Positions 36,141-45,385 of a stretch of 64,000 nt of DNA are shown here, one piece after another. This stretch comes from Posidoniimonas polymericola. Its GTDB lineage: Bacteria; Planctomycetota; Planctomycetia; Pirellulales; Lacipirellulaceae. The stretch lies in contig NZ_SJPO01000005.1 in NCBI RefSeq assembly GCF_007859935.1, positions 124,001 to 188,000 on the forward strand, in the 5' to 3' direction. Made by a program: the position numbers and the translations under genes. Position 1 is the first letter of the stretch, and each line of letters begins with the position of its first letter. The notes under the pieces are model-generated. The model searched no databases, was not told the DNA's origin, and saw only the letters and a list, made by a program, of their open reading frames with translations.

Positions 36141-36839
36141 CTACCGACGGCGACGCAGCGACAAGAGCCCACCAGCGGAAAGCAGGGCCAGCGAGCCCGG
36201 CTCGGGCACCGTCGCGACGTCGACCTTGATGGCGCCGAGGTAGTAGAAGCCGGACCCGTTGTCGTTGGCCGGGCCCGGCTCAACGAGGATGGTGATCTCG
36301 CCGGCAGCGTCGGGGACGATCCCGCCCACGATCGCAACCTCGGACTCGTTGTTCGAGGTGTTGAGAAGCCCCACTCCGTTGCTAGCGCCGGAGACGCTGT
36401 ACATGGTCTCGCGGTTGTCGCCGACGTTCATCCGTGAACCGAAGAAGGTCAGGTCGTACGCCGTCGCGCCCGAGCTATCCAGACCGGTCAGGAGAACCGT
36501 GCCCTGCGGGGTCAGCGGGTTCGTACCGAACGCGCCGGTGTGTCCGAACAGGTTGTCGCGGGTGGTCTGCACATCGAACTCGGCCGCGGCGCCGGTAGCG
36601 GCCTGCGTGCCGTTCTGGTTGGAACCATTAAAGAAGCCCGACGCAGAGATGCCGATGCCGGTCCCGACGCCGGCCGAGTCGACGGAGTTCGGCAAGCTGA
36701 GGACCGTCGGGGTGATGTTGTTGACGTTGCCCGCGGTAAGCTGCGCCGAGTCACCGAAGTCGATATACACCGGCGCGGCGATCGCAGCAGACGACGCGAT
36801 GATGAGGGACGAAAGAACAGCAAACAGTTGCACCTTCAT
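36141..36839 (-). CDS. PEP-CTERM sorted exported protein
   Basis: 232 residues. A signal peptide (MKVQLFAVLSSLIIASSAAIA) is followed by a Ser/Thr/Gly/Asn-rich, beta-type domain (PVYIDFGDSAQLTAGNVNN, later AYDLTFFGSRMNVGDNRETMY) with no enzyme motifs. The C-terminus is a clear PEP-CTERM signal: VPEPGSLALLSAGGLLSLRRRR. It has a good ribosome binding site (GGGAG) and is the first gene of a probable pair with the SGNH protein. Function unknown; it resembles lectin-like or structural surface proteins in composition only. Confidence 0.82.
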   Translation of the reverse strand: MKVQLFAVLSSLIIASSAAIAAPVYIDFGDSAQLTAGNVNNITPTVLSLPNSVDSAGVGTGIGISASGFFNGSNQNGTQAATGAAAEFDVQTTRDNLFGHTGAFGTNPLTPQGTVLLTGLDSSGATAYDLTFFGSRMNVGDNRETMYSVSGASNGVGLLNTSNNESEVAIVGGIVPDAAGEITILVEPGPANDNGSGFYYLGAIKVDVATVPEPGSLALLSAGGLLSLRRRR

Positions 36840-37270
36840 GAGACTCTACTCCCTTGCTTTCGGACGAAAATGCCCCCGCACCGCGCAGCACCGGCTGCGC
36901 GACTTCGCAGGAACACACACGAGAATGAACGAGAAGAAAACGAATCAGCGCGGCTCAGCGATGGCGCGCCCAAAGCCAACAATCCTCGAAACGAGTAGAT
37001 AAGCCGGCCCGTGTCCGGGCGGTTGATGCGTCACCCCAGGGCGGCGCAACGGTCGCAGTATGGCAATGAGACCACCCGCATGCAAGCGCTTTCAGGATTG
37101 CGCCGAACGAGTGCGCAAAAACGTGACTCTTGCCGCCCTCGAGAGGCGTCCTGGCCCTGGCTGTCGGGCTTTTCGCGGCAACTCCGCAGCGTTGCGGTCA
37201 TACACGCTGCTGCAATCGCTCGTCATTTAGAGCGGCTTCGGAACTTCACAACCGCAGCCGGTCGCGCGGC
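36840..37270. other. Intergenic region upstream of the PEP-CTERM pair
   Basis: 431 nt between the start of the PEP-CTERM gene and the end of the DUF1552 gene, both on the minus strand. It should contain the PEP-CTERM promoter. I see no terminator hairpin with T-run, no RNA gene and no believable small gene. Confidence 0.4.
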
Positions 37271-38590
37271 TCAAGCCCTCAGGCCAGCCAGCGGCCCGGT
37301 GCTGTCGCCGAACGCTGGAACCGGGGCGTTGGCCGCCTGCAACATCGACACAAACAGGTTGGCGGCGGGGGTCTCGCCCTGCAGCTTGAGGTGCCGCCCG
37401 GTGGCGATCGCGCCGCCGGCCTGGCCGGCCACTACGCACGGCAGCCGGTCGTGGTTGTGGCGGCGGCCGTCGCCGATGCCCGACCCGTACACAATCGCGC
37501 AGCGGTCGAGCAGGCGGCCCTCCCCTTCGCGGATCGAGGCCAGCCGCTCGACGAATTGCCGGAATTCGTCCAGCAGGTAGGCGTCGATCTGCTGCATCTG
37601 CTTGGCGGCCTCCTCACCCCGGTCATGGGTGATCTGGTGGTGGCCCGAGCGGACGCCGATCGCCTCGTACGCGCGGTTGGTGCCGGCGTTGGCCAGCATG
37701 TAGGTGGCGACCCGCGTGGCGTCGGTCTGGAACGCCAGGGCGATCACCTCGTACATCAGCCGCATCCGCTCTCCCAGGCCCTCCGGGTCTTCCTTCGGTA
37801 CGCCGTTCTCGGGGACCTCCAGCGGCGGCATCTCGACAGTCTTCTCGATCCGCTTCTCGACCTCGCGGACGCTCTGGAAGTACTCGTCGATCTTGCGGCG
37901 GTCCGTCTGGCCGAGTTGGCCGCGGAGCCGCTGCGCGTCGCCCGAAACAAAATCGAGCACGCTCTGACGCCGTTCCAGCCGCTCAGCGACTTCCGGCGCG
38001 TCGGCGCCACCGCCGAACAACCGCTCGAACGCCCGACGGGGGCTGATCTCCTTGCCGCTCGGCTGGGTCGGCGACCGCCACGACACGTTCGACACGTACG
38101 CGCAGCTGTAGCCGGAGTCGCAGCGGCCGTTCTTCTGGTTCGGCTCCAGCCCCAGCTCGAGGGACGGCATCCGCGTGTCGCGGCCGATGTGCCGCGCGGC
38201 GACCTGGTCAACCGACTCGCCCAGGTAGATGTCGGCGCCGCCGGTCTTCTTGGCCTGCGCAGCGGTCAAGTAGGTCGCCGCGCAGCGGGCGTGGTCGCCG
38301 GGGCCGTCGCCGTTGGCCCGGGCGTAGTGGTGCGCCAGATTCGAAATCATCAGCACGTCGTCGCGGACCGGCTCGAGCGCGGCAGTGGTCTTATTGAATT
38401 TGAACTCACGGCCCTCGCCCTCGGGCGTCCAGAACTCGCCCGCCACGCCGTTGGGGGCGAACACCCAGGCCATGCAGACCGGCAGGCCGCCGGTTGGCGC
38501 CGCGGTGGACGACGCCATCGCCTCGAGCCAGGGTAGGCCCAGCGTGGCGCCGACGCCGTGGAGGAAGGTCCTGCGGGAGAGGGGCGTCAT
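37271..38590 (-). CDS. DUF1552 protein with Tat signal
   Basis: 439 residues. The N-terminus carries a twin-arginine motif (SRRTFLHGVGATLGLPWLEAMA), so it is probably exported folded. The rest matches the DUF1552 family that is expanded in planctomycetes, with AWVFAPNGVAGEFWTPEG, LAHHYARANGDGPGDHARCAATYLT and SLELGLEPNQKNGRCDSGYSCAYVSNVSW (the family's Cys pair). Its ATG overlaps the stop of the DUF1592 gene by 4 nt, so the two are co-translated. The family is always found with DUF1592-type cytochromes in my experience of these genomes, but the reaction is unknown; an oxidoreductase or polysaccharide role has been guessed. Confidence 0.88.
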   Translation of the reverse strand: MTPLSRRTFLHGVGATLGLPWLEAMASSTAAPTGGLPVCMAWVFAPNGVAGEFWTPEGEGREFKFNKTTAALEPVRDDVLMISNLAHHYARANGDGPGDHARCAATYLTAAQAKKTGGADIYLGESVDQVAARHIGRDTRMPSLELGLEPNQKNGRCDSGYSCAYVSNVSWRSPTQPSGKEISPRRAFERLFGGGADAPEVAERLERRQSVLDFVSGDAQRLRGQLGQTDRRKIDEYFQSVREVEKRIEKTVEMPPLEVPENGVPKEDPEGLGERMRLMYEVIALAFQTDATRVATYMLANAGTNRAYEAIGVRSGHHQITHDRGEEAAKQMQQIDAYLLDEFRQFVERLASIREGEGRLLDRCAIVYGSGIGDGRRHNHDRLPCVVAGQAGGAIATGRHLKLQGETPAANLFVSMLQAANAPVPAFGDSTGPLAGLRA

Positions 38591-40956
38591 GACGGCTCCT
38601 TGCGGTTGACGGGGGCGGCGGGCGATTCGATCCGCCGCTGCCGGAACGGGCGGCTCAGCACCACCTCGCGGACCAGTTGCGAGAACTGGTAGTTGTCTGC
38701 TTTGATCGACTCCACAATACCCTCAACCGCGATGCGGTCGTAGTACTCCAGCCCGCGGCCGAGCGCGAAGGTCAGCATCTTTCGCGTGACGCACTCGGCG
38801 AAGGCCTCGTCGCGGGACTCGAGGATGCTGATCAGCTCCAGGGCGTTGCTGAACGATTCGCCGGTCGGCAGGTCGCCGGCGGCGTCGATCGGCTGGCCCT
38901 TGTCCTTGTCACGCCACTGCCCGATGGCGTTGTAGTTCTCTAGGCCGAAGCCGACGGCGTCCATCACCCGGTGACACGACGCGCAGGTGGCGTCGGTGCG
39001 GTGCAGCTCGAGCTGGTCGCGGAGCGGCAGGTCGGGGCTGTTGGCCTGGGTCTCGGCGAGATCGGGCACGTCGGCGGGCGGAGCTGGGGGCTCGTCGCCC
39101 AGCAGGTTTTCTAGCACCCACGCGCCCCGCCGCGGCGGTGAGGTCCGGTTGGGGTAGCTCGTTAGCGTCAGCACGCTGGCGTGCGTCAGCAGCCCACGAC
39201 GCGGCTGGCCCGTCAGCGGCACCCGCTGAAACGAGTCGCCGCGGACCCCTTCGATGCCGTACAGCTTGGCGAGCGAGCGATTCACAAACGTGTAGTTGGC
39301 GGTGATCAGCTTCAGCACGCTCTGGTCTTCCCGGACGATCGACTCGGCGAGCATGAGGGTCTCGGTCTGCATGTCCTCCTTCAGCTTGCTGTCGACGCTG
39401 CGGAACACCTTCCGGTCGATCGGCAGCGACTCGAGCTTGCGCAGCCCCAGCCACTGGCCAAAGAACGACTCGATGAACCGCGACGACCTCGGGTCGTCCA
39501 GCATGCGGTTGATCTGCGAGACCAGGTCGGCCTCGCTGTCGAGCTTCGCGGCCCCGGCGGCGTCGAGCAGCTCGTCGTCCGGCGTGCTCCGCCAGAGGAA
39601 GTACGACAGCCGCGAGGCGAGCGATGCGCTGTCCACCTGGGCGGTTTCCTGCTCTCCCTCCTGGCCGGCCGGTTGGGGCGGCGCGAGGTCGACGCGGAAC
39701 AAAAAGTTCGGGCTCACCAGGGCGGCCTGCACCATCGTGGCGACCGCCTGCTCGAAGGTGGCGCCGCCTTCGATCCGCTCGACCGCGTAGCCGGCGTACG
39801 ACTGCACCTCGTCCTCGCTGACGGCCCTGCGCCAGCAGCGGGGCAGCACGGACCTGACGATGCGTTCGACCGCGCCGCGCGGCGAGTCCCCCTCGGCGGG
39901 TCGATCGAACAACAACGCGCGGGCTGCGGGCGGCCAGGCGTCGGGCGACGGGTCGCGTTCCCGGTGCAGCTCCATCCCGTTAAGTTTCAGAGGCTCGAGG
40001 TCCGCGGCCGATTGCGTCGACGACTCGCGCAATTTGGGCACAGCGTATTCAACCAGTATCGGGTGGCGGCCGGCTTGGAGAGTGATCTGGTCACCGACCA
40101 GCTGTCGTTCACCGTCAGCATCCTCGGAGATGGTGTACACGCCGAGCTCCTGACCACCGCAGCTCAGCCGCACCGCCGCCGAGCTTTTCCCCTCCGGCAG
40201 GTCGCGTTTCAGCAGCACACACTTGATTCGGTAGACGCCCGGCGAGGTTGCAACGATCGTGGTGGACACCGTGGCGCCCGGGGTGATCAGCAGCCCCCTC
40301 TTTTCCTCCTTGGGTTGCCCGTCGACCTGCAGGTGCTCCCAGGGGATCCAGTCGTGGAACCCGCGACTGCTGCTAATGAACAACCTGGCGGTGAGCTCTT
40401 CGGCCGCGGCCAGGTACTTTTCGAGGTGCAGCGGCGAGACGGTGAGCACGTCGCCGTTGTTGTCGAAACCGTAGCCGGCGTCGTCGTCCGGGAAGGAGTT
40501 CGCCAGTCCGAGGTCGAGGCCGAACAAGTCGCGGATCGTGTTGTCGTACTCGTCCTTGTTGAGGCGCCGGGCCGTGACGCGCCCCGGGTCGACCGGCTTG
40601 GTCGGGTCGACGTACGTCAGCAGCGACTCGAGCTGCCCAACAAACGCGGCGCGGTCTTCGTCGGAGACCTCCTCGCACCCATTGGGCGGCATCGCTCCGG
40701 CGCGGACCTGCTTCAGCACGCGGCCCCAGGTGTGACGGTCGCCCAGCACCTGGCCGACGCCGACAACGTGGTCGAGCATGACGCCCGACTCGGCGTAGCC
40801 TTCGCTGTGGCAGTCGATGCAGTTCTGCTGCACAAAGGGGAGCACCAGTTCCGAGTCGGGCAGCGGCTCGGCGTTCGCGCGGGCAGCGGCGATCGCGAGC
40901 GTCGCGGAAAGGGCCGTGACCAACATCCGCCAAGGTTGTGAATTGCTCGGAGTCAC
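38587..40956 (-). CDS. DUF1592-type planctomycete cytochrome protein
   Basis: 789 residues with a signal peptide (about 1-29). A first haem c site is CIDCH (46-50), in FVQQNCIDCHSEGYAESGVMLD. The body matches the DUF1587-DUF1595-DUF1592-DUF1588-DUF1585 series: VTARRLNKDEYDNTIRDLFG (about 128-147), a carbohydrate-binding-like part (about 190-330), LASRLSYFLWRSTPDDELLDAA, RRGLLTHASVLTLTSYPNRTSPPRRG, and a second haem-like site CASCHRVMDAVGFGLENYN near 657. It is probably periplasmic and electron-transferring. It is first in a two-gene operon with the DUF1552 protein. The natural substrate is unknown. Confidence 0.9.
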   Translation of the reverse strand: MTPSNSQPWRMLVTALSATLAIAAARANAEPLPDSELVLPFVQQNCIDCHSEGYAESGVMLDHVVGVGQVLGDRHTWGRVLKQVRAGAMPPNGCEEVSDEDRAAFVGQLESLLTYVDPTKPVDPGRVTARRLNKDEYDNTIRDLFGLDLGLANSFPDDDAGYGFDNNGDVLTVSPLHLEKYLAAAEELTARLFISSSRGFHDWIPWEHLQVDGQPKEEKRGLLITPGATVSTTIVATSPGVYRIKCVLLKRDLPEGKSSAAVRLSCGGQELGVYTISEDADGERQLVGDQITLQAGRHPILVEYAVPKLRESSTQSAADLEPLKLNGMELHRERDPSPDAWPPAARALLFDRPAEGDSPRGAVERIVRSVLPRCWRRAVSEDEVQSYAGYAVERIEGGATFEQAVATMVQAALVSPNFLFRVDLAPPQPAGQEGEQETAQVDSASLASRLSYFLWRSTPDDELLDAAGAAKLDSEADLVSQINRMLDDPRSSRFIESFFGQWLGLRKLESLPIDRKVFRSVDSKLKEDMQTETLMLAESIVREDQSVLKLITANYTFVNRSLAKLYGIEGVRGDSFQRVPLTGQPRRGLLTHASVLTLTSYPNRTSPPRRGAWVLENLLGDEPPAPPADVPDLAETQANSPDLPLRDQLELHRTDATCASCHRVMDAVGFGLENYNAIGQWRDKDKGQPIDAAGDLPTGESFSNALELISILESRDEAFAECVTRKMLTFALGRGLEYYDRIAVEGIVESIKADNYQFSQLVREVVLSRPFRQRRIESPAAPVNRKEPS

Positions 40957-41236
40957 CGGAGGGCCTTCAGCGGAGCAGGCAATGGTAAGAGACGCTCTCA
41001 GCCTCGCGGGAGGTGAGCAGGGCGCGGGTGTGTCGGAGTAGTAGCGCCGGGTGGGGTAGGTCTACGATAGCCGATCGCGCCAGCGGATAGCAAATCCAAA
41101 CCCGCTGATTTCGCCGGGGCCAGGCGATTGCCGCCGTGTCGCATTCGAACACCGACGCCCGGCAAGGGTGTCGGTTGCCCGGCCGCTTTGCGCAAAGAAA
41201 CACCCGCCTCGCCAGACGCCGCATCAACTGGGCGGT

Positions 41237-42235
41237 CTAGAGCTTGTGGGACGACTGGAACTCGCGGATATCTGCAATATTGCCCAGTACAATCAGCGTG
41301 TCACCGGTCTCGAGTGGGTCGTCCGGGTTGGGGTTAAAGACCATCAAACCGTCGGCTTTTCGGATGCCGACCACCAGCAGGTTGTGCCGCTGCCGCGCAG
41401 CGACCTCCCTGACCGACTGGCCGGCGAGCGGGCTGCCAGCGACGATCGTTATCTCCTCGAGCCCGGCGTCGATCCGCTCGTGGTTGGTAAAGTGCTCCAT
41501 CATCTCGGCCGCGTACGGGCGGGTGACCATCGCCGCCATGCGTCGCGCGCCGATCACCGCGGGCAGCACAACTTCGTTGGCTCCCGCCTGGCGGAGCTTT
41601 TTCTCGGTCGACGGCAGCTCGCCCCGCGCGATAATCCGCAGGTCGTCCGAGAGGTTCCGCGCGGTGAGCGTGAGGAACACGTTGTCGGCGTCGCCGTGCA
41701 GCGCGACGATCAGCGTCTTGGCCCGCTGGACGCCCGCGTCGCGGAGCGTCTCCTCGTCGGTGGCGTCGCCGGCGATCACCAGGTAGCCGGCGTCGGCGGC
41801 GTCGCGGGCGGCTTCCGGCTCCTTCTCGACCACCACGAAGTCCGCGCGGCGGCGGAGGAACTCCTCCGCAAGAGTCTGCCCTATCCGGCCGAAGCCGCAG
41901 ATGATGTTGTGGCCCGACAGCTGCTGGATCTCACGTGTCATCCGCATGACTCCCAATGCTTGGTTGATCTGCCCCGCGATCATCGACTGGATGAACACGC
42001 CCAAGGTGTAAGCGACCGTGACGCTACTGGTCATGATGATCGCGATGGTCAGCAGCTGCACCTCTGGCGACACCGTGGAGCGTTCGCCGTAGCCGACCGT
42101 CGAGGCGGTAATCACGAAAAAGTAGAACGACTCCAACCAGCCGGCGTTGGTCACCAACTTGTAGCTCACTACCGACGTCACCAGCAGCACCGCGAGCGCT
42201 GTGAGACCACGACGGATGCGGAGCAGGACGGACAA
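41237..42235 (-). CDS. Potassium channel with RCK (TrkA-N/TrkA-C) domains
   Basis: 332 residues. Two membrane helices (about 11-28 and 60-82) enclose a pore loop with the K+ selectivity filter TVGYGE (about 46-51). An RCK domain follows with the Rossmann motif HNIICGFGRIGQTLAEEF (about 108-125), then a TrkA-C domain (about 240-330). This is the MthK/Kch architecture: a tetrameric inner-membrane channel gated by nucleotide or Ca2+. It ends the minus-strand housekeeping run, 98 nt after argJ. Confidence 0.93.
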   Translation of the reverse strand: MSVLLRIRRGLTALAVLLVTSVVSYKLVTNAGWLESFYFFVITASTVGYGERSTVSPEVQLLTIAIIMTSSVTVAYTLGVFIQSMIAGQINQALGVMRMTREIQQLSGHNIICGFGRIGQTLAEEFLRRRADFVVVEKEPEAARDAADAGYLVIAGDATDEETLRDAGVQRAKTLIVALHGDADNVFLTLTARNLSDDLRIIARGELPSTEKKLRQAGANEVVLPAVIGARRMAAMVTRPYAAEMMEHFTNHERIDAGLEEITIVAGSPLAGQSVREVAARQRHNLLVVGIRKADGLMVFNPNPDDPLETGDTLIVLGNIADIREFQSSHKL

Positions 42236-42333
42236 GTCAGCGAAGGCCGGGGCTGGGGCGCGTAGTGGAGCCTGCCGCGGACCAGGCCCGGGCAGGCGGA
42301 ACCGATTTGCTGAGCGACGACCTCAGCGACGCC

Positions 42334-43527
42334 TTAAGTGTGGTAGTCGGCGTTGAGTCGCACGTACTCCGCCGTCAGGTCGGTCGTCCAGAAGCGGGCC
42401 GACTCGGCGCCCTCTGACAGGATCAGCACCAGGCCGGTGTCGCGGTTGTCGCGGATCGATGCGCTGACCTCCTCGGCGTCGAACTTGACCGGCACGCCGT
42501 GCTCGTACACAAGCAGGCCGTTGATCAGCAGGGTCACGCTCTCGGGCTCGAACGGGATGCCCGCGTAGCCGGCCGCCGAGACGATGCGGCCCCAGTTGGG
42601 GTCGGCGCCGGCGATGGCGGTCTTGACCAGCGGGCTGTCGGCGATGGTCTTGGCGATCTGCACGGCGTCCTTGCGACTTTTGCAGCCGTGCACCTCGACC
42701 GTCACCAGGTGGGTGGCGCCCTCGCCGTCGGCGGGGATCGATTGGGCCAGGTCTTCGCACACCTCGAGGATCGTCGCCCGCAGGATCGACAGCGACTTGC
42801 CCTCAACAACCGGGCCGCCGGCGGCGCCGTTGGCCAATAACAGCACGGTGTCGTTGGTGCTGGTGTGACCGTCGACGCTGATGCAGTTGAACGACTCGTC
42901 GACCGCCTCGGAGAGCGCGGGGTGCGCGTCCTCGGGCCGGATCGCGGCGTCGGTCATGATCACACCGAGCATGGTCGCCATGCTCGGGCCGATCATCGCC
43001 GCGCCCTTGGCCAGGCCGACCACGCTGACCGGCACGCCGTCGAGCTCGAACGAGCGGCCGCGGATCTTGGGAACCGTGTCAGTCGTCATCATGCCCCGGG
43101 CGGCGAGCGTCAGCGAGTCGGCGCCTGAGCCGAGTTGCTTCGAAACGTCGGTGATGCCCTGCTTGATCTTCGCGAGCGGCAGGTGCTCTCCGATAATGCC
43201 GGTGGAGAGGACCAGGGCCTGCTCGCCGGGGAAGCCGCACGCCTCGCCGAACCAGTCGGCCATCTGTTTGGCGTCGGCCATGCCGCGTTCGCCGGTGCAC
43301 GCGTTGGCGTTGCCGGAGTTGATCACCACGCCGCGGAACGCGTCGCCGGGGGTGCGTTGCCGGTCGAGCTGCACCGGCGCCGCGCAGACCAGGTTGCGGG
43401 TGTACACGCCGACGCCAACCGCCGGCCGGTCCGAGACGATCAACGCCAGGTCTTCGGCCTGGGCGTTCCGCTTGATGCCGCAATGCAGCCCAGAGCCCTG
43501 GAAGCCCTTGGGGAACTGATAATCCAT
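42334..43527 (-). CDS. argJ: ArgJ, glutamate N-acetyltransferase / amino-acid acetyltransferase
   Basis: 397 residues. ArgJ transfers acetyl from N-acetylornithine to glutamate in arginine biosynthesis and is made as a precursor that cleaves itself. The cleavage region KGAAMIGPSMATMLG is present, with Thr185 as the expected nucleophile, and STGIIGEHLP (about 108-117) forms the oxyanion site. INSGNANACTGERG and the C-terminal ENSADYHT-like end (LNADYHT) fit the family. It is 23 nt after argC, so the pair forms a compact arginine operon. Whether it also makes N-acetylglutamate from acetyl-CoA cannot be told. Confidence 0.95.
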   Translation of the reverse strand: MDYQFPKGFQGSGLHCGIKRNAQAEDLALIVSDRPAVGVGVYTRNLVCAAPVQLDRQRTPGDAFRGVVINSGNANACTGERGMADAKQMADWFGEACGFPGEQALVLSTGIIGEHLPLAKIKQGITDVSKQLGSGADSLTLAARGMMTTDTVPKIRGRSFELDGVPVSVVGLAKGAAMIGPSMATMLGVIMTDAAIRPEDAHPALSEAVDESFNCISVDGHTSTNDTVLLLANGAAGGPVVEGKSLSILRATILEVCEDLAQSIPADGEGATHLVTVEVHGCKSRKDAVQIAKTIADSPLVKTAIAGADPNWGRIVSAAGYAGIPFEPESVTLLINGLLVYEHGVPVKFDAEEVSASIRDNRDTGLVLILSEGAESARFWTTDLTAEYVRLNADYHT

Positions 43528-43550
43528 ATCGGGGGCGCCTGTTCGCGGGG

Positions 43551-44561
43551 CTACGTGAGACCTAGCGTCTCGTCTTGCCCGCTCATGAGATTGAAGTTCT
43601 GCACGGCTGCCCCCGCCGCGCCCTTAATCAGGTTGTCGATCACGCTCACCACCACGGCCCTGCCACGCGCGACGCGGGCAGTAATGTGGCAGTTGTTGGT
43701 GCCGGCCACGTGCTTGGTGGCCGGCAGCCCGTCTATAACTTGCACGAACGGCTCGTCGCGGTAGAAGTCGCGGAGCGCATCCATCAGCTTGTTTTGATCG
43801 ACGCCATCGGCGAGCGTGGCGTAGCTGGTGCTGAGGATGCCGCGGTCCATCGGGACCAGGTGCGGCGTGAACAGCACCTCGACGCCCTGGCCCGCGGCGT
43901 CGGTCAGCACCTGATCGATCTCCGGCATGTGCCGGTGGGTCCCGACGCCGTAGGCGGCGAAGCTCTCGTTGCACTCCGGGAAGTGGAACGCCGGCTTCGG
44001 GTCGCGCCCGGCGCCGCTGACGCCCGACTTGCTATCGACGATGATACCCTCGGCCGAGACGAGCCCCGCCTTGAGCAGCGGCGCGAGCGCCAGGATGGCG
44101 GACGTTGGGTAGCAGCCTGGATTGGCGACCAGCTCCGACTCGCGGATCCGCGAGCGGTACAGCTCGGGCAGGCCGTAGGCGACCTTGCCAATCCGGTCTG
44201 GGTCGGGGTGGGTGACCTTGTACCACTGCTCGTACACCTCGCGGCTGGTCAGCCGGTAGTCGGCGCTGAGGTCGACCACCTTCAGCCCGGCGTCGAGCAG
44301 CTGGGCGATCAACGCGGCGCTGGCCGCGTGCGGCAGGCACGCGAAGGCGTAGTCGGCCCGCTCGCCGATTTCGGCCAGCGAGAGCGCCTCGAGCCGTAGG
44401 TCGAACGCGCCCCGCAGCGAGGGGTGCACGTCGGCCACGTAAGGCGCGTCGGTCTGGCGGGTCACCAGCGCGGTGACCTCCATGCCGGGGTGCCGCGCAA
44501 AGAGCCGCAGCAGCTCGAGGCCCGTGTACCCTGATGCGCCGATGATCGCGACTCTCGCCAT
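43551..44561 (-). CDS. argC: ArgC, N-acetyl-gamma-glutamyl-phosphate reductase
   Basis: 336 residues. The NADP-binding GASGYTGLELLRL (8-20) is at the N-terminus and the catalytic cysteine is in ANPGCYPTS (Cys150). SGVSGAGRDP and HRHMPEI follow as in type 1 ArgC enzymes. It reduces N-acetyl-glutamyl-phosphate to the semialdehyde, the step before the aminotransferase in arginine synthesis, in the cytoplasm. argJ follows directly; argB and argD are not in the window. Confidence 0.96.
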   Translation of the reverse strand: MARVAIIGASGYTGLELLRLFARHPGMEVTALVTRQTDAPYVADVHPSLRGAFDLRLEALSLAEIGERADYAFACLPHAASAALIAQLLDAGLKVVDLSADYRLTSREVYEQWYKVTHPDPDRIGKVAYGLPELYRSRIRESELVANPGCYPTSAILALAPLLKAGLVSAEGIIVDSKSGVSGAGRDPKPAFHFPECNESFAAYGVGTHRHMPEIDQVLTDAAGQGVEVLFTPHLVPMDRGILSTSYATLADGVDQNKLMDALRDFYRDEPFVQVIDGLPATKHVAGTNNCHITARVARGRAVVVSVIDNLIKGAAGAAVQNFNLMSGQDETLGLT

Positions 44562-44693
44562 GCTGGCGTGTGCCTCTCTGACAGCGGATATCCGAAACAG
44601 TCCTCGATTATAACAAGCCGACCGGTCCGCCGCAGCCCGGCTGCAACCCGAATCGCCACGCCCGAGCCGCGTGAACCCGGAAGGCCCGTCGAC

Positions 44694-45344
44694 CTAACGT
44701 GGCCCCTCGATCAGCCGAGCCTGGATCACGCTGAGGATCCCCCGGGCGACCTCCTCCTTAGGCCCCACAAAGTGGCCCAGCACGTCGCCCGTGGGGGTCA
44801 GCACCTCGACGTCGTTGGTCTCGGAGTTCATGGCGGCCGCGCCGTTCGACACCATCAGGTCGCAGTGCTTGCGTTCGAGCTTGGCGAGGGCCCGCAGGCG
44901 GTGGTCTTCGGTCTCGAGGGCGAAGCCTACCACCCACCGCTGGCCCCGCTCCGGGTGGACCTTGTCGGCCGCCAGCGTAGCGACCACGTCGTCCGTTTCG
45001 ACAAGCCGCAGCTCGAGAGGTTCGCCGGTCTTGGCGATTTTGTGCTCGGCCACCAGGCGGGGCCGGTAGTCGCAAGGCGCCGCGGCGCCGATCAGACCGT
45101 CGGCCGCTTCGAACTCGTGCTGCGCGGCCTCGAGCATCTCCTCGGTCGAAACCACCGGCACGACCCGCGCCGCCGCCGGGTAGTCGACCTCAACCGGACC
45201 GCTCACCACCACAACCTCGTGGCCCAGCTCCAGCGCCGCCTGGGCGAGGGCCGCGCCCATCCGGCCGCTGCTGGCGTTCGTCAGGTACCGGACCGGGTCG
45301 AGGTACTGCCTGGTCGGGCCGGAGGTGATCAGGATGCGGGCCAT
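44694..45344 (-). CDS. coaB: CoaB-like phosphopantothenate-cysteine ligase (stand-alone)
   Basis: 216 residues. It starts MARILITSGPTRQYLDPVRY and has TNASSGRMGAALAQAA, the CoaB nucleotide and phosphopantothenate-binding segments; AAAPCDYRP and FALETED follow. In most bacteria this ligase is fused to the decarboxylase as CoaBC (Dfp). Here the two halves are separate genes 41 nt apart in the order coaC-coaB. The enzyme joins 4'-phosphopantothenate to cysteine in CoA synthesis. The start has no ATG competitor nearby. Confidence 0.92.
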   Translation of the reverse strand: MARILITSGPTRQYLDPVRYLTNASSGRMGAALAQAALELGHEVVVVSGPVEVDYPAAARVVPVVSTEEMLEAAQHEFEAADGLIGAAAPCDYRPRLVAEHKIAKTGEPLELRLVETDDVVATLAADKVHPERGQRWVVGFALETEDHRLRALAKLERKHCDLMVSNGAAAMNSETNDVEVLTPTGDVLGHFVGPKEEVARGILSVIQARLIEGPR

Positions 45345-45385
45345 GGCGAGCGCGGCGTGAGTTGCGAGGAGCGAGGACCCGGCTG

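Noticed and set aside
39181-40941. 586-residue plus-strand frame opposite the DUF1592 gene
   Set aside because: The minus-strand gene has haem sites and family blocks throughout; the plus frame is a shadow.
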